The notes under the pieces are model-generated. The model did not search any database. It saw only the letters and a program-made list of their open reading frames with translations, and was not told where the DNA came from. A program made the position numbers and the translations under genes. Of a stretch of 64,000 bases of DNA, positions 1-7,595 are shown piece after piece (position 1 is the stretch's first letter; each line of letters begins with the position of its first letter). This stretch comes from Candidatus Nanopelagicales bacterium (GTDB lineage: Bacteria > Actinomycetota > Actinomycetes > S36-B12). The DNA lies in the NCBI GenBank assembly GCA_030726915.1, contig JANRCR010000031.1:1-64000 (forward strand), read 5' to 3'.

Positions 1-105
1 GTTGGCCCGCGTGGGTGTTTTACAAACCCGGGTGGGGTGGGGGGGTGATGGGGGAGTTGGGACCAAGAGCGACCCAACGGGGCGCTGCCTGGCTAGCCTG
101 AGTGC

Positions 106-912
106 ATGGCCCCTCCACGTCGCCCCGAAGCCCTCGCGGTCCTCGCACCAGGAAGCCTCGAGGGGCGTACGGCGCTGGTGACCGGTGGCGGCACCGGCAT
201 CGGTCGCGCCACCGCCGAACTGCTCGCGGGCCTCGGAGCCCGCGTCGCGGTGACCGGACGGCGCGAGGAGCCACTCGCGGAGAGTGTGCGGGCCATGGAG
301 GCTGCCGGTGGCAGCGCGGCGGCGTACCCCTGCGATATCCGTGAGCCGGAGAATGTCGATGCCCTGCTCGATGCGGTACTCGGCGACATGGAACGCATCG
401 ACCTGCTCGTCAACAACGCGGGTGGGCAGTTCGTGTCCAAGGCTGAGGACATCTCCTACAACGGCTTCCGCGCCGTGGAGAGACTCAATCTGGACGCGAC
501 CTTCTACATCTCCACGCAGGTTGCCAAGCGGTCAATGCTTCCCGCGGGCTTCGGCAAGATCGCCAGCATCACGATGACGATGACACCGCACCGCGGGATC
601 ATCGGCATGTCGCACTCCTCCGCCGCTCGCGCCGGAGTGGAGAGCCTGACCGCCACCTGGGCGCAGGAGTGGGGCCCTCGCGGGCTGCGCACCATCGCGG
701 TCGCCCCCGGTATCGTCCACACCGAAGCATGGGAGCGCTACGGCCTTGACCCCGATCAGGTGGCGCAGGTCATCCCGGCGAAGCGTCTGCAGTCGGTTGA
801 CGATGTCGCGGCCCTCATCGGCTTCTGGATGAGTCCCGCGGGGGACTACATCAGTGGCATCACGCTCGTCACCGACGGCGGAATGAACCTCGCGGGACCC
901 TCCCTCTACTGA
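106..912 (+). CDS. SDR-family oxidoreductase, 2,4-dienoyl-CoA reductase/citronellol dehydrogenase-like
   Basis: A 268-residue Rossmann-fold short-chain dehydrogenase/reductase. The dinucleotide motif TGGGTGIG is at residues 26-33, and NNAGG at 103-107 is the structural SDR motif. The catalytic YxxxK segment is unusual: the aligned stretch reads HSSAARAG, so Ser171 stands in the Tyr position and Arg175 in the Lys position. Such replacement is known in the branch containing peroxisomal-type dienoyl-CoA reductases and citronellol/citronellal dehydrogenase-like proteins, which is why I place it there. The substrate cannot be read from the sequence; an acyl-CoA or terpenoid substrate is a guess. 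The gene stands alone, facing the minus-strand NTF2-like gene after a gap of 11 bases. The C-terminal TDGGMN segment is the usual SDR end, so the gene is complete. Confidence 0.85.
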   Translation: MAPPRRPEALAVLAPGSLEGRTALVTGGGTGIGRATAELLAGLGARVAVTGRREEPLAESVRAMEAAGGSAAAYPCDIREPENVDALLDAVLGDMERIDLLVNNAGGQFVSKAEDISYNGFRAVERLNLDATFYISTQVAKRSMLPAGFGKIASITMTMTPHRGIIGMSHSSAARAGVESLTATWAQEWGPRGLRTIAVAPGIVHTEAWERYGLDPDQVAQVIPAKRLQSVDDVAALIGFWMSPAGDYISGITLVTDGGMNLAGPSLY

Positions 913-923
913 GCGAGGAGCCC

Positions 924-1298
924 TCAGGCGGGGTTGAGGCTCGCGATGGCGATGATCTGCCAGCCTGCGGTCCCTTGACGCCACACCGTGAGGCGCGGAG
1001 CAGGCTTCGTCGATAGGCGCGAGCCGTTGATGGTCTCCTCGACGGACAACCAGTGGGTGGCCACAAGGGTGTCGCCCGACCGGGTGCTCGTGAAGTCTGT
1101 GATCGAGTACTCGCCGAGATCCTCGGCCTTGAGCATCTCGATCTCCTTGGCCTTGTTGCGCGGGCCATCGGTGTGCACCGACTGGAAGTCATCCGCCAGG
1201 ATCGCATCGACCGCGGTCCAATCCGCAGCGGCGACGGCGGTGACGAACTCGCGGTAGAGGGTCTCGCCGTGTGCCTGGGGATCCTGCAGTGCTGACAT
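924..1298 (-). CDS. NTF2-like/SnoaL-like (DUF4440-type) small protein
   Basis: A 124-residue protein with the cone-shaped NTF2-like pattern: an N-terminal helix (YREFVTAVAAADWTAVDAIL), a DDF turn, alternating strands, and a final strand ending in an AIASLNP segment. I chose the start at MSALQD because an AAGGAG ribosome site lies 5 bases upstream; the longer open frame upstream has no such signal. Members of this family include polyketide cyclases, isomerases and many proteins of unknown role. No catalytic set can be assigned here. The gene is just downstream of the TmsB-like methyltransferase on the same strand (35-base gap) and may be cotranscribed with it. Confidence 0.8.
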   Translation of the reverse strand: MSALQDPQAHGETLYREFVTAVAAADWTAVDAILADDFQSVHTDGPRNKAKEIEMLKAEDLGEYSITDFTSTRSGDTLVATHWLSVEETINGSRLSTKPAPRLTVWRQGTAGWQIIAIASLNPA

Positions 1299-1333
1299 GG
1301 ACACTCCTTGGGTCATGGGGGTGGTTGGGTCGT

Positions 1334-2593
1334 CTACTGAGGCTGGTCGAGGGACCAGGTCTCCCCAGACACCCGCAGGGGGATGCCTGACACGCCACGG
1401 TCGCCGAGTTTTACGCCCAGCGTCTGATGCAGCTGAATGGTATTGATATCGAAGCCTAGGCGCGAGGCGGCCATGTAGAGGCGCCACACCCGGGCGGTCG
1501 GCAGGCCGGCCTCCTCGACGCAGGCATCCCAGTTGCGCTCGAGATTGGCACACCAGTACTTGAGGGTGAGCGCGTAGTGCTCGCGCAGATTCTCATCGTG
1601 GCGGATCTCGAACCCCGCATCGTTCATCTCGCTGATGATCAAGCCGGGGGGGCTGAGTTCGCCATCGGGGAAGACATATCTGTTGATGAAACTGCGCTTG
1701 TAATGGGAGGGCCAACTGCTATCGAAGCGGGTGATGGTGTGGTTGAGCATGCGGCCCTCGGGGCGCAGCCGGTCGTAGAGGAAGCGGAAGTAGGCCGCGT
1801 AGTTCCTGCGTCCGATGTGCTCGGTCAGGCCGATGGAGGAGATGGCATCAAAGCCGCTCTCGGACACATCGCGATAGTCGCTGAAGCGGATCTGGGCCCT
1901 GTCTCCCAGGCCGGCGTCCTCAATGGTGCGCTGACCCCACTCGGCCTGCTGTCGCGACAGGGTGACACCGATCGCGGAGACTCCGTAGTTCTTCACCGCA
2001 TGCAGGACCATGCCGCCCCAGCCGCAGCCCACGTCCAGGAGCCGCATGCCTGGCCGGAGCCCGAGTTTGCGGCATACCAGGTCGAACTTTTCGTCCTGCG
2101 CGACCTCAAGTGATGCGTCCGGCGTGGGGAAGACGGCGCAGGTGTAGGCCATCGACGGGCCCAGCACGAAGGAGTAGAAGCGATTACTGACGTCGTAGTG
2201 ATGATGGATCGCCTCGGCGTCACGGCTCTTGGAGTGGCGGCGACCACCCAGCGCTCGCTCCTGTGCCGGTGGGACGGGGCGCACGAGCGCATCCCGCGCG
2301 AAGCGCCTGGCGAGTTTGGCGCGATCGGTCAGGGACACGTGGTCGAGGGGCATGGGATAGAGGCGCTTGAGGGCCTCGTAGACGTCACCGTGGATCTCCA
2401 GATCACCGGCGACGTAGGCGCGGGCGAGACCGAGTTGATTGGGTGCCCCGGCGATGTAGTGAATCCCTCGGGGACGCGTCACCTCAAGGATGACCTCGGC
2501 CCCGATAAGCCCGGTGCTCGATCCGTCGTAGGCCTTGAATCCGACGCGTCGTTCCGCAGGAATGACGGTGGCGAAGGCGGTCGCCAGGTCCAT
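1334..2593 (-). CDS. SAM-dependent cyclopropane-fatty-acid-synthase family methyltransferase (TmsB/UfaA1-like)
   Basis: 419 residues, the usual length for cyclopropane fatty acid synthase family enzymes. The SAM-binding glycine motif LDVGCGWGG is at about residues 186-194, preceded by the HHYDVSNRFY family motif near 131. These enzymes add a methylene or methyl group to the double bond of a phospholipid-bound unsaturated acyl chain. The next gene upstream on the same strand is an FAD-linked oxidoreductase; this pairing is that of actinobacterial tmsB/tmsA (bfaB/bfaA) genes, which make 10-methyl branched acids such as tuberculostearic acid: TmsB makes a 10-methylene intermediate and TmsA reduces it. 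I therefore prefer 10-methyl fatty acid synthesis over cyclopropane formation, as an inference from gene pairing. The gap to the upstream gene is 27 bases. Confidence 0.85.
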   Translation of the reverse strand: MDLATAFATVIPAERRVGFKAYDGSSTGLIGAEVILEVTRPRGIHYIAGAPNQLGLARAYVAGDLEIHGDVYEALKRLYPMPLDHVSLTDRAKLARRFARDALVRPVPPAQERALGGRRHSKSRDAEAIHHHYDVSNRFYSFVLGPSMAYTCAVFPTPDASLEVAQDEKFDLVCRKLGLRPGMRLLDVGCGWGGMVLHAVKNYGVSAIGVTLSRQQAEWGQRTIEDAGLGDRAQIRFSDYRDVSESGFDAISSIGLTEHIGRRNYAAYFRFLYDRLRPEGRMLNHTITRFDSSWPSHYKRSFINRYVFPDGELSPPGLIISEMNDAGFEIRHDENLREHYALTLKYWCANLERNWDACVEEAGLPTARVWRLYMAASRLGFDINTIQLHQTLGVKLGDRGVSGIPLRVSGETWSLDQPQ

Positions 2594-2620
2594 TCTTCCC
2601 TCCCGTGTGCTTGCCCGTGC

Positions 2621-4033
2621 CTAGCAGCGGCGTACGACCTTGTCATACAGGTCCAGAAGCCGCGATTGTGGATCGTAGGCCCTCTTGAGCTCGGTGTACG
2701 CCGTTCCTCCGTAGATGTTCCAGAAGATTGCAGGCTCGTAGTAGGCGGAGGAATACAGGGATTTGCGCCCCTCCAGCTCCGTGACCTTGGCCTCGATGAG
2801 CCGGTTGACCCGTCCCTCGGCGGGATCGACGGTCTCGGGCAGGGGCACGGTCGACCAGAAGCCGACATTGACGTAGGTGACCGAGGGATCGAACTCATAG
2901 AGCGGCCAGGTGGCCTCGGGGTCACGCTGAAGCAGTGGACATATCCAGATCGGCTCGATCCCCACCTCGCGATGGAAGAAGTCGAGGAACTCGGGGAGGC
3001 GGTCGATGGGCACCTCAATGTCCTGCACAACCTCCTCGCGCGCGGGCCGTCGGAGCAGCCGTGCGATCCGAGTGGACAGGTGGGTACGCCGATCCCAGGC
3101 GATCAACTTCCAGTAAACGTCGCTGCGCAACTTGGTCTTGGGCCATAGTCGGCGGACCAGCGGCCGCTGCGTGCCGAAGGCGCGGGAGCACCAAAACCAA
3201 TCGGTGTCCCAGCGCCAGATGTAGTCGTGGATGGTCAGCAGATCCTCGCGCTTCGTTTGGATGGATCGGTAGTAGACGTCCATGCCGGTGTAGTCACTGG
3301 GCGTCATGCCCTGTCGGTCGTGGGTCATCTCGCCGAGGCTGAGGTAGTGCTCGTCGGGTGCAAAGACCGTGCCGTCGAGGAAGTGAACCGGTCGTCCCTC
3401 CCACTCCTGAGTGCGCGTGATCTCGGCCATCGCATCCGCCATGGCCTGCGCTGTGGCGAGGCGGACGTGGCGCAGTCGCACGTAGGGCTGCACCGGCTCC
3501 AACTCGATCTTGAGTCGGAGGGCATAGCCGAGGGTGCCGTAGGAGTTGGGGAATCCGTAGTAGAGATCGCGGTGCGGATCATCCGCGCGACCGGACACGG
3601 TCAGGACCTCCCCGTCGCCGGTGAGAATGTCCATCTCGATCACCGACTCATGCGGCAGCCCCCAGCGGAAGCTCGTGCTCTCGATACCGAGACCGGTCAC
3701 TGCGCCACCGAGCGTGATGGTCTTCAACTGCGGCACGCACAGCGGCATCAATCCATAGGGCAGTGTCGCCGCCACCAGGTGCTCGTACGTCGTCATGCCC
3801 TGCACCTCCGCCGTGTGAGCAACGGGATCTACGGCGAGCACTCCGTCGAACGACGACACATCCAGACCGGGTGCTGTGGATACCGCACGCTGCCGAAAGA
3901 GGTTGGAGGTTCGCTTCGCCAGGCGGACGGGCGCTCCGAGCGGCAGGGCGGCGTACACGGCACGCAGGTGGGCAACCCGGGCGTCGTAGTCCACTCGCCA
4001 GGGGGGCGTGACGGTCTCAGGGGCAGCCGACAT
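2621..4033 (-). CDS. FAD-linked oxidoreductase (TmsA-like, 10-methylene fatty acid reductase candidate)
   Basis: About 470 residues from the chosen ATG (MSAAPETV). The N-terminal half has the FAD-binding type-4 fold shared with DHCR24 and other oxygen-dependent FAD oxidases: a GVLAVDP-like strand, then LCVPQLKTITLGGAVTGLGI, which contacts the FAD pyrophosphate, then ILTGDGEVLTVS. The C-terminal half carries a substrate domain rich in aromatic residues. In this gene pair it would reduce the exocyclic methylene made by the neighbouring methyltransferase to give a 10-methyl acyl chain. No ribosome site is visible before the ATG. The ATG overlaps, on the opposite strand, the ATG of the divergent membrane-protein gene (both use the CATG at 4031-4034), so a leaderless transcript or a different start is possible. 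The open frame extends about 95 codons further upstream but reads as antisense of that gene. Confidence 0.8.
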   Translation of the reverse strand: MSAAPETVTPPWRVDYDARVAHLRAVYAALPLGAPVRLAKRTSNLFRQRAVSTAPGLDVSSFDGVLAVDPVAHTAEVQGMTTYEHLVAATLPYGLMPLCVPQLKTITLGGAVTGLGIESTSFRWGLPHESVIEMDILTGDGEVLTVSGRADDPHRDLYYGFPNSYGTLGYALRLKIELEPVQPYVRLRHVRLATAQAMADAMAEITRTQEWEGRPVHFLDGTVFAPDEHYLSLGEMTHDRQGMTPSDYTGMDVYYRSIQTKREDLLTIHDYIWRWDTDWFWCSRAFGTQRPLVRRLWPKTKLRSDVYWKLIAWDRRTHLSTRIARLLRRPAREEVVQDIEVPIDRLPEFLDFFHREVGIEPIWICPLLQRDPEATWPLYEFDPSVTYVNVGFWSTVPLPETVDPAEGRVNRLIEAKVTELEGRKSLYSSAYYEPAIFWNIYGGTAYTELKRAYDPQSRLLDLYDKVVRRC

Positions 4034-4685
4034 GCGCGACACGGTAGCCGTAGCGGAAGATGTGCGGGTGACGCAGGAGGTGCTGGAGGCAGGGCCACAG
4101 GCCCCTCGGCGGGGAATCCCCGCCGCAGCCGTGTGGGCCCTCGGCATCGGCGCCCTCGTCATCCTCACGGTCGCCAATGTCCTCGCCATCACCGACTTCG
4201 CGGCCCGCACGATCGAGGCGGATGCGCTCATCACGGCGGTCGAGCGGTCGGAGGCGTCGATGATGGCCACGCAGGAAGAGTTTGCGACCGTCATGGCCAC
4301 GGTCGACCGGGAGTCCCTCACCGATCAGGAGCGCGAGGCATTGCGGACGGAACTCACCGAACTCGCGCAGAAGAGTCAGGCATCGATTGGCCTCGCTGGG
4401 ATCGGTGTCGCAGACGTGTCCGTGCTGCCCTGGCATACCTCCATCACGAACGCCAGGGATGTGTATCTCGAGCACAACAGTGCCTGGGTGGACTACATGG
4501 CTGCGGCAGCCGTGGACCCGGCCGAGTGGTTCCGCCCGCAGGCCGCGGTCAATGACACCTTTGCCGACGCCAGGGTTCCATTGATTGAGGCGGTCCCCCT
4601 GGTGGATGTACTGCAGACATTGGCGCGCATCGAACTCATCTACGTGTCGGGAAGCGGCGACTCGGGCAGCGAACAGGCAGCCTGA
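4032..4685 (+). CDS. Single-pass membrane protein of unknown function
   Basis: About 217 residues with one clear membrane helix near residues 30-52 (VWALGIGALVILTVANVLAI), preceded by a short cytoplasmic tail and followed by a helical, probably extracytoplasmic domain of about 165 residues rich in Glu, Ala and Thr. I recognise no family. I prefer the ATG at 4032 because AGGGG sits 8 bases upstream; a GTG at 4008 has its purine run too close. Divergent from the TmsA-like gene with overlapping start codons, so the promoters must lie in each other's coding sequence or the transcripts are leaderless. The arrangement of a helix plus long extracytoplasmic helices recalls sensor-type four-helix modules, but this is only a shape argument. 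Confidence 0.6.
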   Translation: MRDTVAVAEDVRVTQEVLEAGPQAPRRGIPAAAVWALGIGALVILTVANVLAITDFAARTIEADALITAVERSEASMMATQEEFATVMATVDRESLTDQEREALRTELTELAQKSQASIGLAGIGVADVSVLPWHTSITNARDVYLEHNSAWVDYMAAAAVDPAEWFRPQAAVNDTFADARVPLIEAVPLVDVLQTLARIELIYVSGSGDSGSEQAA

Positions 4686-4688
4686 GCG

Positions 4689-4860
4689 TCAGGCGCACAA
4701 TGTGGCGAGGACCGCGATGTCGGGATCTTCGCCGAGGTCGATGCTCACCCTGCTGAGCAGGCGCGTCACCGTGCCATCGGCCTCGGCTTCCACCCAGCCA
4801 GCCCGATGATCGAGGCCGAGATGCGGGATTCCCGGCAGGAGCACGCAGCCCGATTCGGCG
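4689..4860 (-). pseudogene. Possible 3' remnant of a degraded minus-strand gene
   Basis: The last 55 or so codons of a minus-strand frame read like real protein (CVLLPGIPHLGLDHRAGWV, then a strand-helix end in IAVLATLCA), with a stop at 4689. Upstream the frame runs into the GC-rich repeat copies and loses protein character. I read it as the tail of a gene broken by repeat insertion, but it may also be chance coding potential. No family recognised. Confidence 0.25.
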
Positions 4861-4921
4861 CCCTCGGCCTCCGTCCGATACGGCGCCCTCTGCCTCAGGC
4901 CGGCGCGGCGCCCTCGGCCTC
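4857..4921. repeat. Three short copies of a GGCGCCCTCGGCCTCCG-type direct repeat
   Basis: Copies begin near 4857, 4881 and 4904, the middle one diverged (GGCGCCCTCTGCCTCAG). On the minus strand they encode repeated EAEGA units. They lie in a 470-base stretch (4686-5155) that otherwise has no convincing intact gene. Confidence 0.6.
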
Positions 4922-5039
4922 CGGTGTGGACGGACGCGTCTCCATGGGTGGGTGCAAGACGATGAGCGCGGCTGGCTGCGGGTTCGCGAACTGGCCGGAG
5001 CGCGGAAGGCGGCAAGCACCCTCGCGCGCCGAGTGTCGC

Positions 5040-5129
5040 GCGACGCCTCCCAAATCGGCAGGCGTCGCACCCAGAGTCGTGAACTTCGGGACGAAAGTGC
5101 CCTTGGGCGACACTTTTGTCCCGAAGTTC
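5040..5129. repeat. Two adjacent hairpin-forming inverted repeats
   Basis: The first hairpin has 9-base arms (GCGACGCCT at 5040-5048 and its complement at 5060-5068) with an 11-base loop. The second has 19-base arms at 5081-5099 and 5111-5129 with a single mismatch and an 11-base loop; the arm core is CTTCGGGAC. They lie between the small membrane-protein gene and the minus-strand VOC gene, downstream of both. They could act as a bidirectional terminator, but the long arms and neighbouring repeats look more like a dispersed palindromic repeat element. Confidence 0.65.
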
Positions 5130-5155
5130 GGGCATGAGTGGGCTGGCTGGCGCCT

Positions 5156-5527
5156 TCAGGGTCGGCGCTCGCGCACGAAGCAGAAGATGTTGCCCTCCGG
5201 GTCCTCGAGCCGGATCCAGGCCGCGCCGACCTCGGTGACGGGCTCGGAGTCGATGCGCGTGGCCCCGAGGTCGACAGCGGCCTCCGCGGCCGCCTCGATA
5301 TCGGGCACGTGCACGTCGATATGCACCCGCGTCTTGGCCGCGACCGGCTCCGGCACGCGCTGGATGACCAGGCGCGGCCCGCGATCCGCGGGATCGACCA
5401 GCGACCAGTAGACGCGGTCTGGTGCATCGAAGCGTCCCTCATCCTCCACGGCGTATCCGAGGACCTGGGACCAGAAGGCGACCATGCGCGCAGGGTCGTT
5501 GACATCAAGGGCGAGTTCGACGTGCAT
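5156..5527 (-). CDS. VOC (glyoxalase/bleomycin resistance) family protein
   Basis: 123 residues from the ATG of MHVELALDV. It shows a pair of beta-alpha-beta-beta-beta units: first module DVNDPARMVAFWSQVLGY, second module beginning HIDVHVPDIEAAAEAAVDLG and ending LEDPEGNIFCFV, the typical VOC C-terminus with the metal or substrate Glu region. These proteins act as dioxygenases, isomerases or drug-binding proteins; the specific role cannot be deduced. The start is 22 bases from the divergent isochorismatase-like gene, so the two share a very short promoter region. Confidence 0.85.
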   Translation of the reverse strand: MHVELALDVNDPARMVAFWSQVLGYAVEDEGRFDAPDRVYWSLVDPADRGPRLVIQRVPEPVAAKTRVHIDVHVPDIEAAAEAAVDLGATRIDSEPVTEVGAAWIRLEDPEGNIFCFVRERRP

Positions 5528-5549
5528 CCCCGGAGGGTAGCCTCGCCAC

Positions 5550-6101
5550 GTGGCGCTCACCGGGGATCCGCATCACGCACTTGTCGTCATCGACGTCCAG
5601 CAGGGTTTCGACGATCCTGTGTGGGGCCCCCGCGACAACCCGGCATGTGAGGCCCGCATCCTCGAACTCATCGCGGCCTGGCGTGCGGTGCAATGGCCCA
5701 TCGTCGTCGTACGCCATGACTCGACGTCGGCGGATTCACCGCTGCGACCTGGTCAGCCGGGCAATGATCTCCGGCCGGGGATCGATGGAGATGTCCTCAT
5801 CACCAAGAGCGTCAACTCCGCCTTCTACGGCGATCCGGACCTGCACACATGGCTCACCGAGCGAGGGATCACGCGGCTGACCCTCTGCGGCGTGACCACC
5901 AACCACTGCTGCGAGACGACCGCGCGCATGGCGGGCAATCTGGGGTACGACGTCGACTTCGTCATCGATGCCACGCACACCTTTGATCGCATCGGCCCGG
6001 ATGGTCAGGTCGTGAGGGCTCAGGACCTGGCCCGCATCACCGCGACCAATCTGCACGGGGAGTTCGCCGCGGTCCGGACCACTCGCGAGGTGCTCGATTA
6101 G
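5550..6101 (+). CDS. Isochorismatase-family cysteine hydrolase
   Basis: 183 residues. The catalytic triad of the family is present: Asp15 in VVIDVQQGF, Lys86 in ITKSVNSAF, and Cys120 in GVTTNHCCETTAR; a non-prolyl cis-peptide usually precedes the Cys in the GVxTN motif. Family members hydrolyse amides or vinyl ethers (nicotinamidase, N-carbamoylsarcosine amidase, isochorismatase). A carbamoylsarcosine or nicotinamide substrate cannot be separated from others by sequence alone. It ends in a 4-base convergent overlap with fdhD. Confidence 0.85.
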   Translation: MALTGDPHHALVVIDVQQGFDDPVWGPRDNPACEARILELIAAWRAVQWPIVVVRHDSTSADSPLRPGQPGNDLRPGIDGDVLITKSVNSAFYGDPDLHTWLTERGITRLTLCGVTTNHCCETTARMAGNLGYDVDFVIDATHTFDRIGPDGQVVRAQDLARITATNLHGEFAAVRTTREVLD

Positions 6102-6916
6102 ATCGTCAGCCCGAGACGTTCGGCGCCGGCGTACACATTGAGTGAGCCGCCCCGCACGAAGCCGACCAGGGTGAGCCCGCATTCGCGGGCGAGGTCAACG
6201 GCCAAGGTTGTGGGTGCGGAGACGGACGCCAGCAGGGGTACGCCGGCCAGCACGGCCTTGTGCACCAATTCCGCCGACGCGCGACCACTCACCTGGAGTG
6301 CATGGCCACTCAACGGAAGGCGTTCTTGCTGCAGTGCCCATCCCACGACCTTGTCGACGGCGTTGTGCCGGCCGACATCTTCCCGCAGGCAGATGAGCTC
6401 ACCCGAGGGTGTGAAGAGGCCAGCCGCATGCAACCCACCGCTGACGGCAAAACCACGCTGGGCTTCCAGGCAGATGTCGGGCTGGCGCAGCACCGCCACG
6501 ATGTCGAAGGAGGTGTCGTCTCGAGTAAGTGGCCACCGCCGAGTTCGCTGGGTTAGGGCGATGAGATCGGCGCCACAGACGCCGCAGGCGCTGGATGTCG
6601 CATGCAGTCGCGGCTGCATGGGCTCGGCAGATCGGGTCCGCACCTGGACGATGCGGCGGGTGTCCTCAGCGTCGGGGTGAACGAGTTCGAAGCATTCCTT
6701 GGCCTCCACCACATCGTCGACATGGGCTATCACGCCTTCGGCGACCAGCCAGCCCAGCGTGAGCTCAATGTCGTGTCCCGGCGTGCGCATCGTGGTGGAA
6801 ACGGCAACGCCGTCCACCTCGATCTCGAGGGGTTCTTCAATCGCGAGAGCATCCGGGCCGGCGGTGGCCGCGCCATCACGCCACCGCAGCACGCGGCGCC
6901 GGTCGGTCGAGGCCAT
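6098..6916 (-). CDS. fdhD: Formate dehydrogenase accessory sulfurtransferase FdhD
   Basis: 272 residues with the CGVCG motif (Cys111 and Cys114), the mobile cysteine loop that receives sulfur from a cysteine desulfurase and passes it to the bis-MGD molybdenum cofactor, giving the terminal sulfido ligand that active formate dehydrogenase needs. Other family signatures present are EEPLEI near residue 27, TPGHDIELTLGWL near 45 and REDVGRHNAVDK in the second half. It is divergent from the fdsGBAD operon, sharing the 199-base intergenic region with the palindrome at 6998-7020, consistent with coordinated expression. Confidence 0.95.
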   Translation of the reverse strand: MASTDRRRVLRWRDGAATAGPDALAIEEPLEIEVDGVAVSTTMRTPGHDIELTLGWLVAEGVIAHVDDVVEAKECFELVHPDAEDTRRIVQVRTRSAEPMQPRLHATSSACGVCGADLIALTQRTRRWPLTRDDTSFDIVAVLRQPDICLEAQRGFAVSGGLHAAGLFTPSGELICLREDVGRHNAVDKVVGWALQQERLPLSGHALQVSGRASAELVHKAVLAGVPLLASVSAPTTLAVDLARECGLTLVGFVRGGSLNVYAGAERLGLTI

Positions 6917-6997
6917 GGCTTCCCTCCGCAGGCGGTGACATCAGCCTAGGGGCCACCTCGAACATTCATGCATCTGATACCCGGTCATCCGCCACGA

Positions 6998-7020
6998 GTG
7001 GTTCCACACTGTGGAACCAC
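6998..7020. promoter_or_regulatory. Perfect 23-base palindrome, candidate operator of fdhD/fdsGBAD
   Basis: Eleven-base arms (GTGGTTCCACA and its complement) around a single C. The inner part is GTTCCA-N5-TGGAAC, which recurs at 35171-35187 between the divergent iclR and mtgB genes with the same half-sites and spacing. Palindromes with TTCCA/TGGAA half-sites fit IclR-family regulators. It lies about 96 bases upstream of fdsG. A possible -10 element TACGAT follows at 7066-7071. A second small inverted repeat (GCTCCC-N4-GGGAGC, 7041-7056) lies between. Confidence 0.65.
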
Positions 7021-7115
7021 GCGTGGTGAGGTGACTGAGGGCTCCCACTCGGGAGCAACGTGGCCTACGATAGGGCCACATCGCCGGCATACCGTGCCGG
7101 CTGCCGGAGGGTGGT

Positions 7116-7595
7116 GTGGTGACGAGTCACCAAGCGTGGTCGGTCGAGGCCGCCACGGTCATCCTTCAGGCGATGCCCGCTGAGGAACGACTCATGCTGC
7201 CGGCCCTGCAGCGCATCCAGGCCGTCTTCGGCTGGGTCCCTGATGAGTCGGTCCCGGTCATCGCGCGGGAACTCAACGTCTCCCGCGCCGAGGTGGTCGG
7301 CGTTCTCACGTACTACCACGATCTTCGCCAGTCTCCCCCGCCTCCGGTCGCGGTCCAGGTCTGTGTCTCCGAGGCATGCCAGGCGGTGGGTGCTCGCCCT
7401 CTGGCCGCATCCCTGGAGGCCGTGTACGGCGTGCCTCTGGGCGAGACCCGTGACGGTGTGGAGTTTGCGAAGGTCTACTGCCTCGGCAACTGCGCACTGG
7501 GTCCCGCTGCGATGGTGAACGGTCGCCTCCTCGGCCGCTGTGATGTCGAGCGCGTCGGAGCGGCCATTGCTCAGGCGCAGTCGGTGCTGGCATGA
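7116..7595 (+). CDS. fdsG: NAD-dependent formate dehydrogenase gamma subunit (NuoE-like)
   Basis: 159 residues of the NuoE/FdsG family, a thioredoxin-like protein that binds one 2Fe-2S cluster. The four ligands are Cys83 and Cys88 (VCVSEAC) and Cys122 and Cys126 (YCLGNCALGP). It passes electrons between the catalytic subunit and the FMN subunit in the cytoplasmic NAD-linked formate dehydrogenase. The start is GTG: GGAGG at 7106-7110 precedes two GTG codons at 7116 and 7119, either of which could be used. The last four bases overlap fdsB (ATGA). Complex I is an alternative only for this subunit alone; the fdsA neighbour settles the assignment. Confidence 0.92.
   Translation: MVTSHQAWSVEAATVILQAMPAEERLMLPALQRIQAVFGWVPDESVPVIARELNVSRAEVVGVLTYYHDLRQSPPPPVAVQVCVSEACQAVGARPLAASLEAVYGVPLGETRDGVEFAKVYCLGNCALGPAAMVNGRLLGRCDVERVGAAIAQAQSVLA

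Noticed and set aside
1-105. Promoter or terminator in the first 105 bases
   Set aside because: A G-rich run and weak GGGT/ACCC pairing only; nothing that can be supported.
3227-4555. 442-codon plus-strand frame
   Set aside because: Antisense to the TmsA-like gene and out of frame with the membrane-protein gene; no family resemblance.
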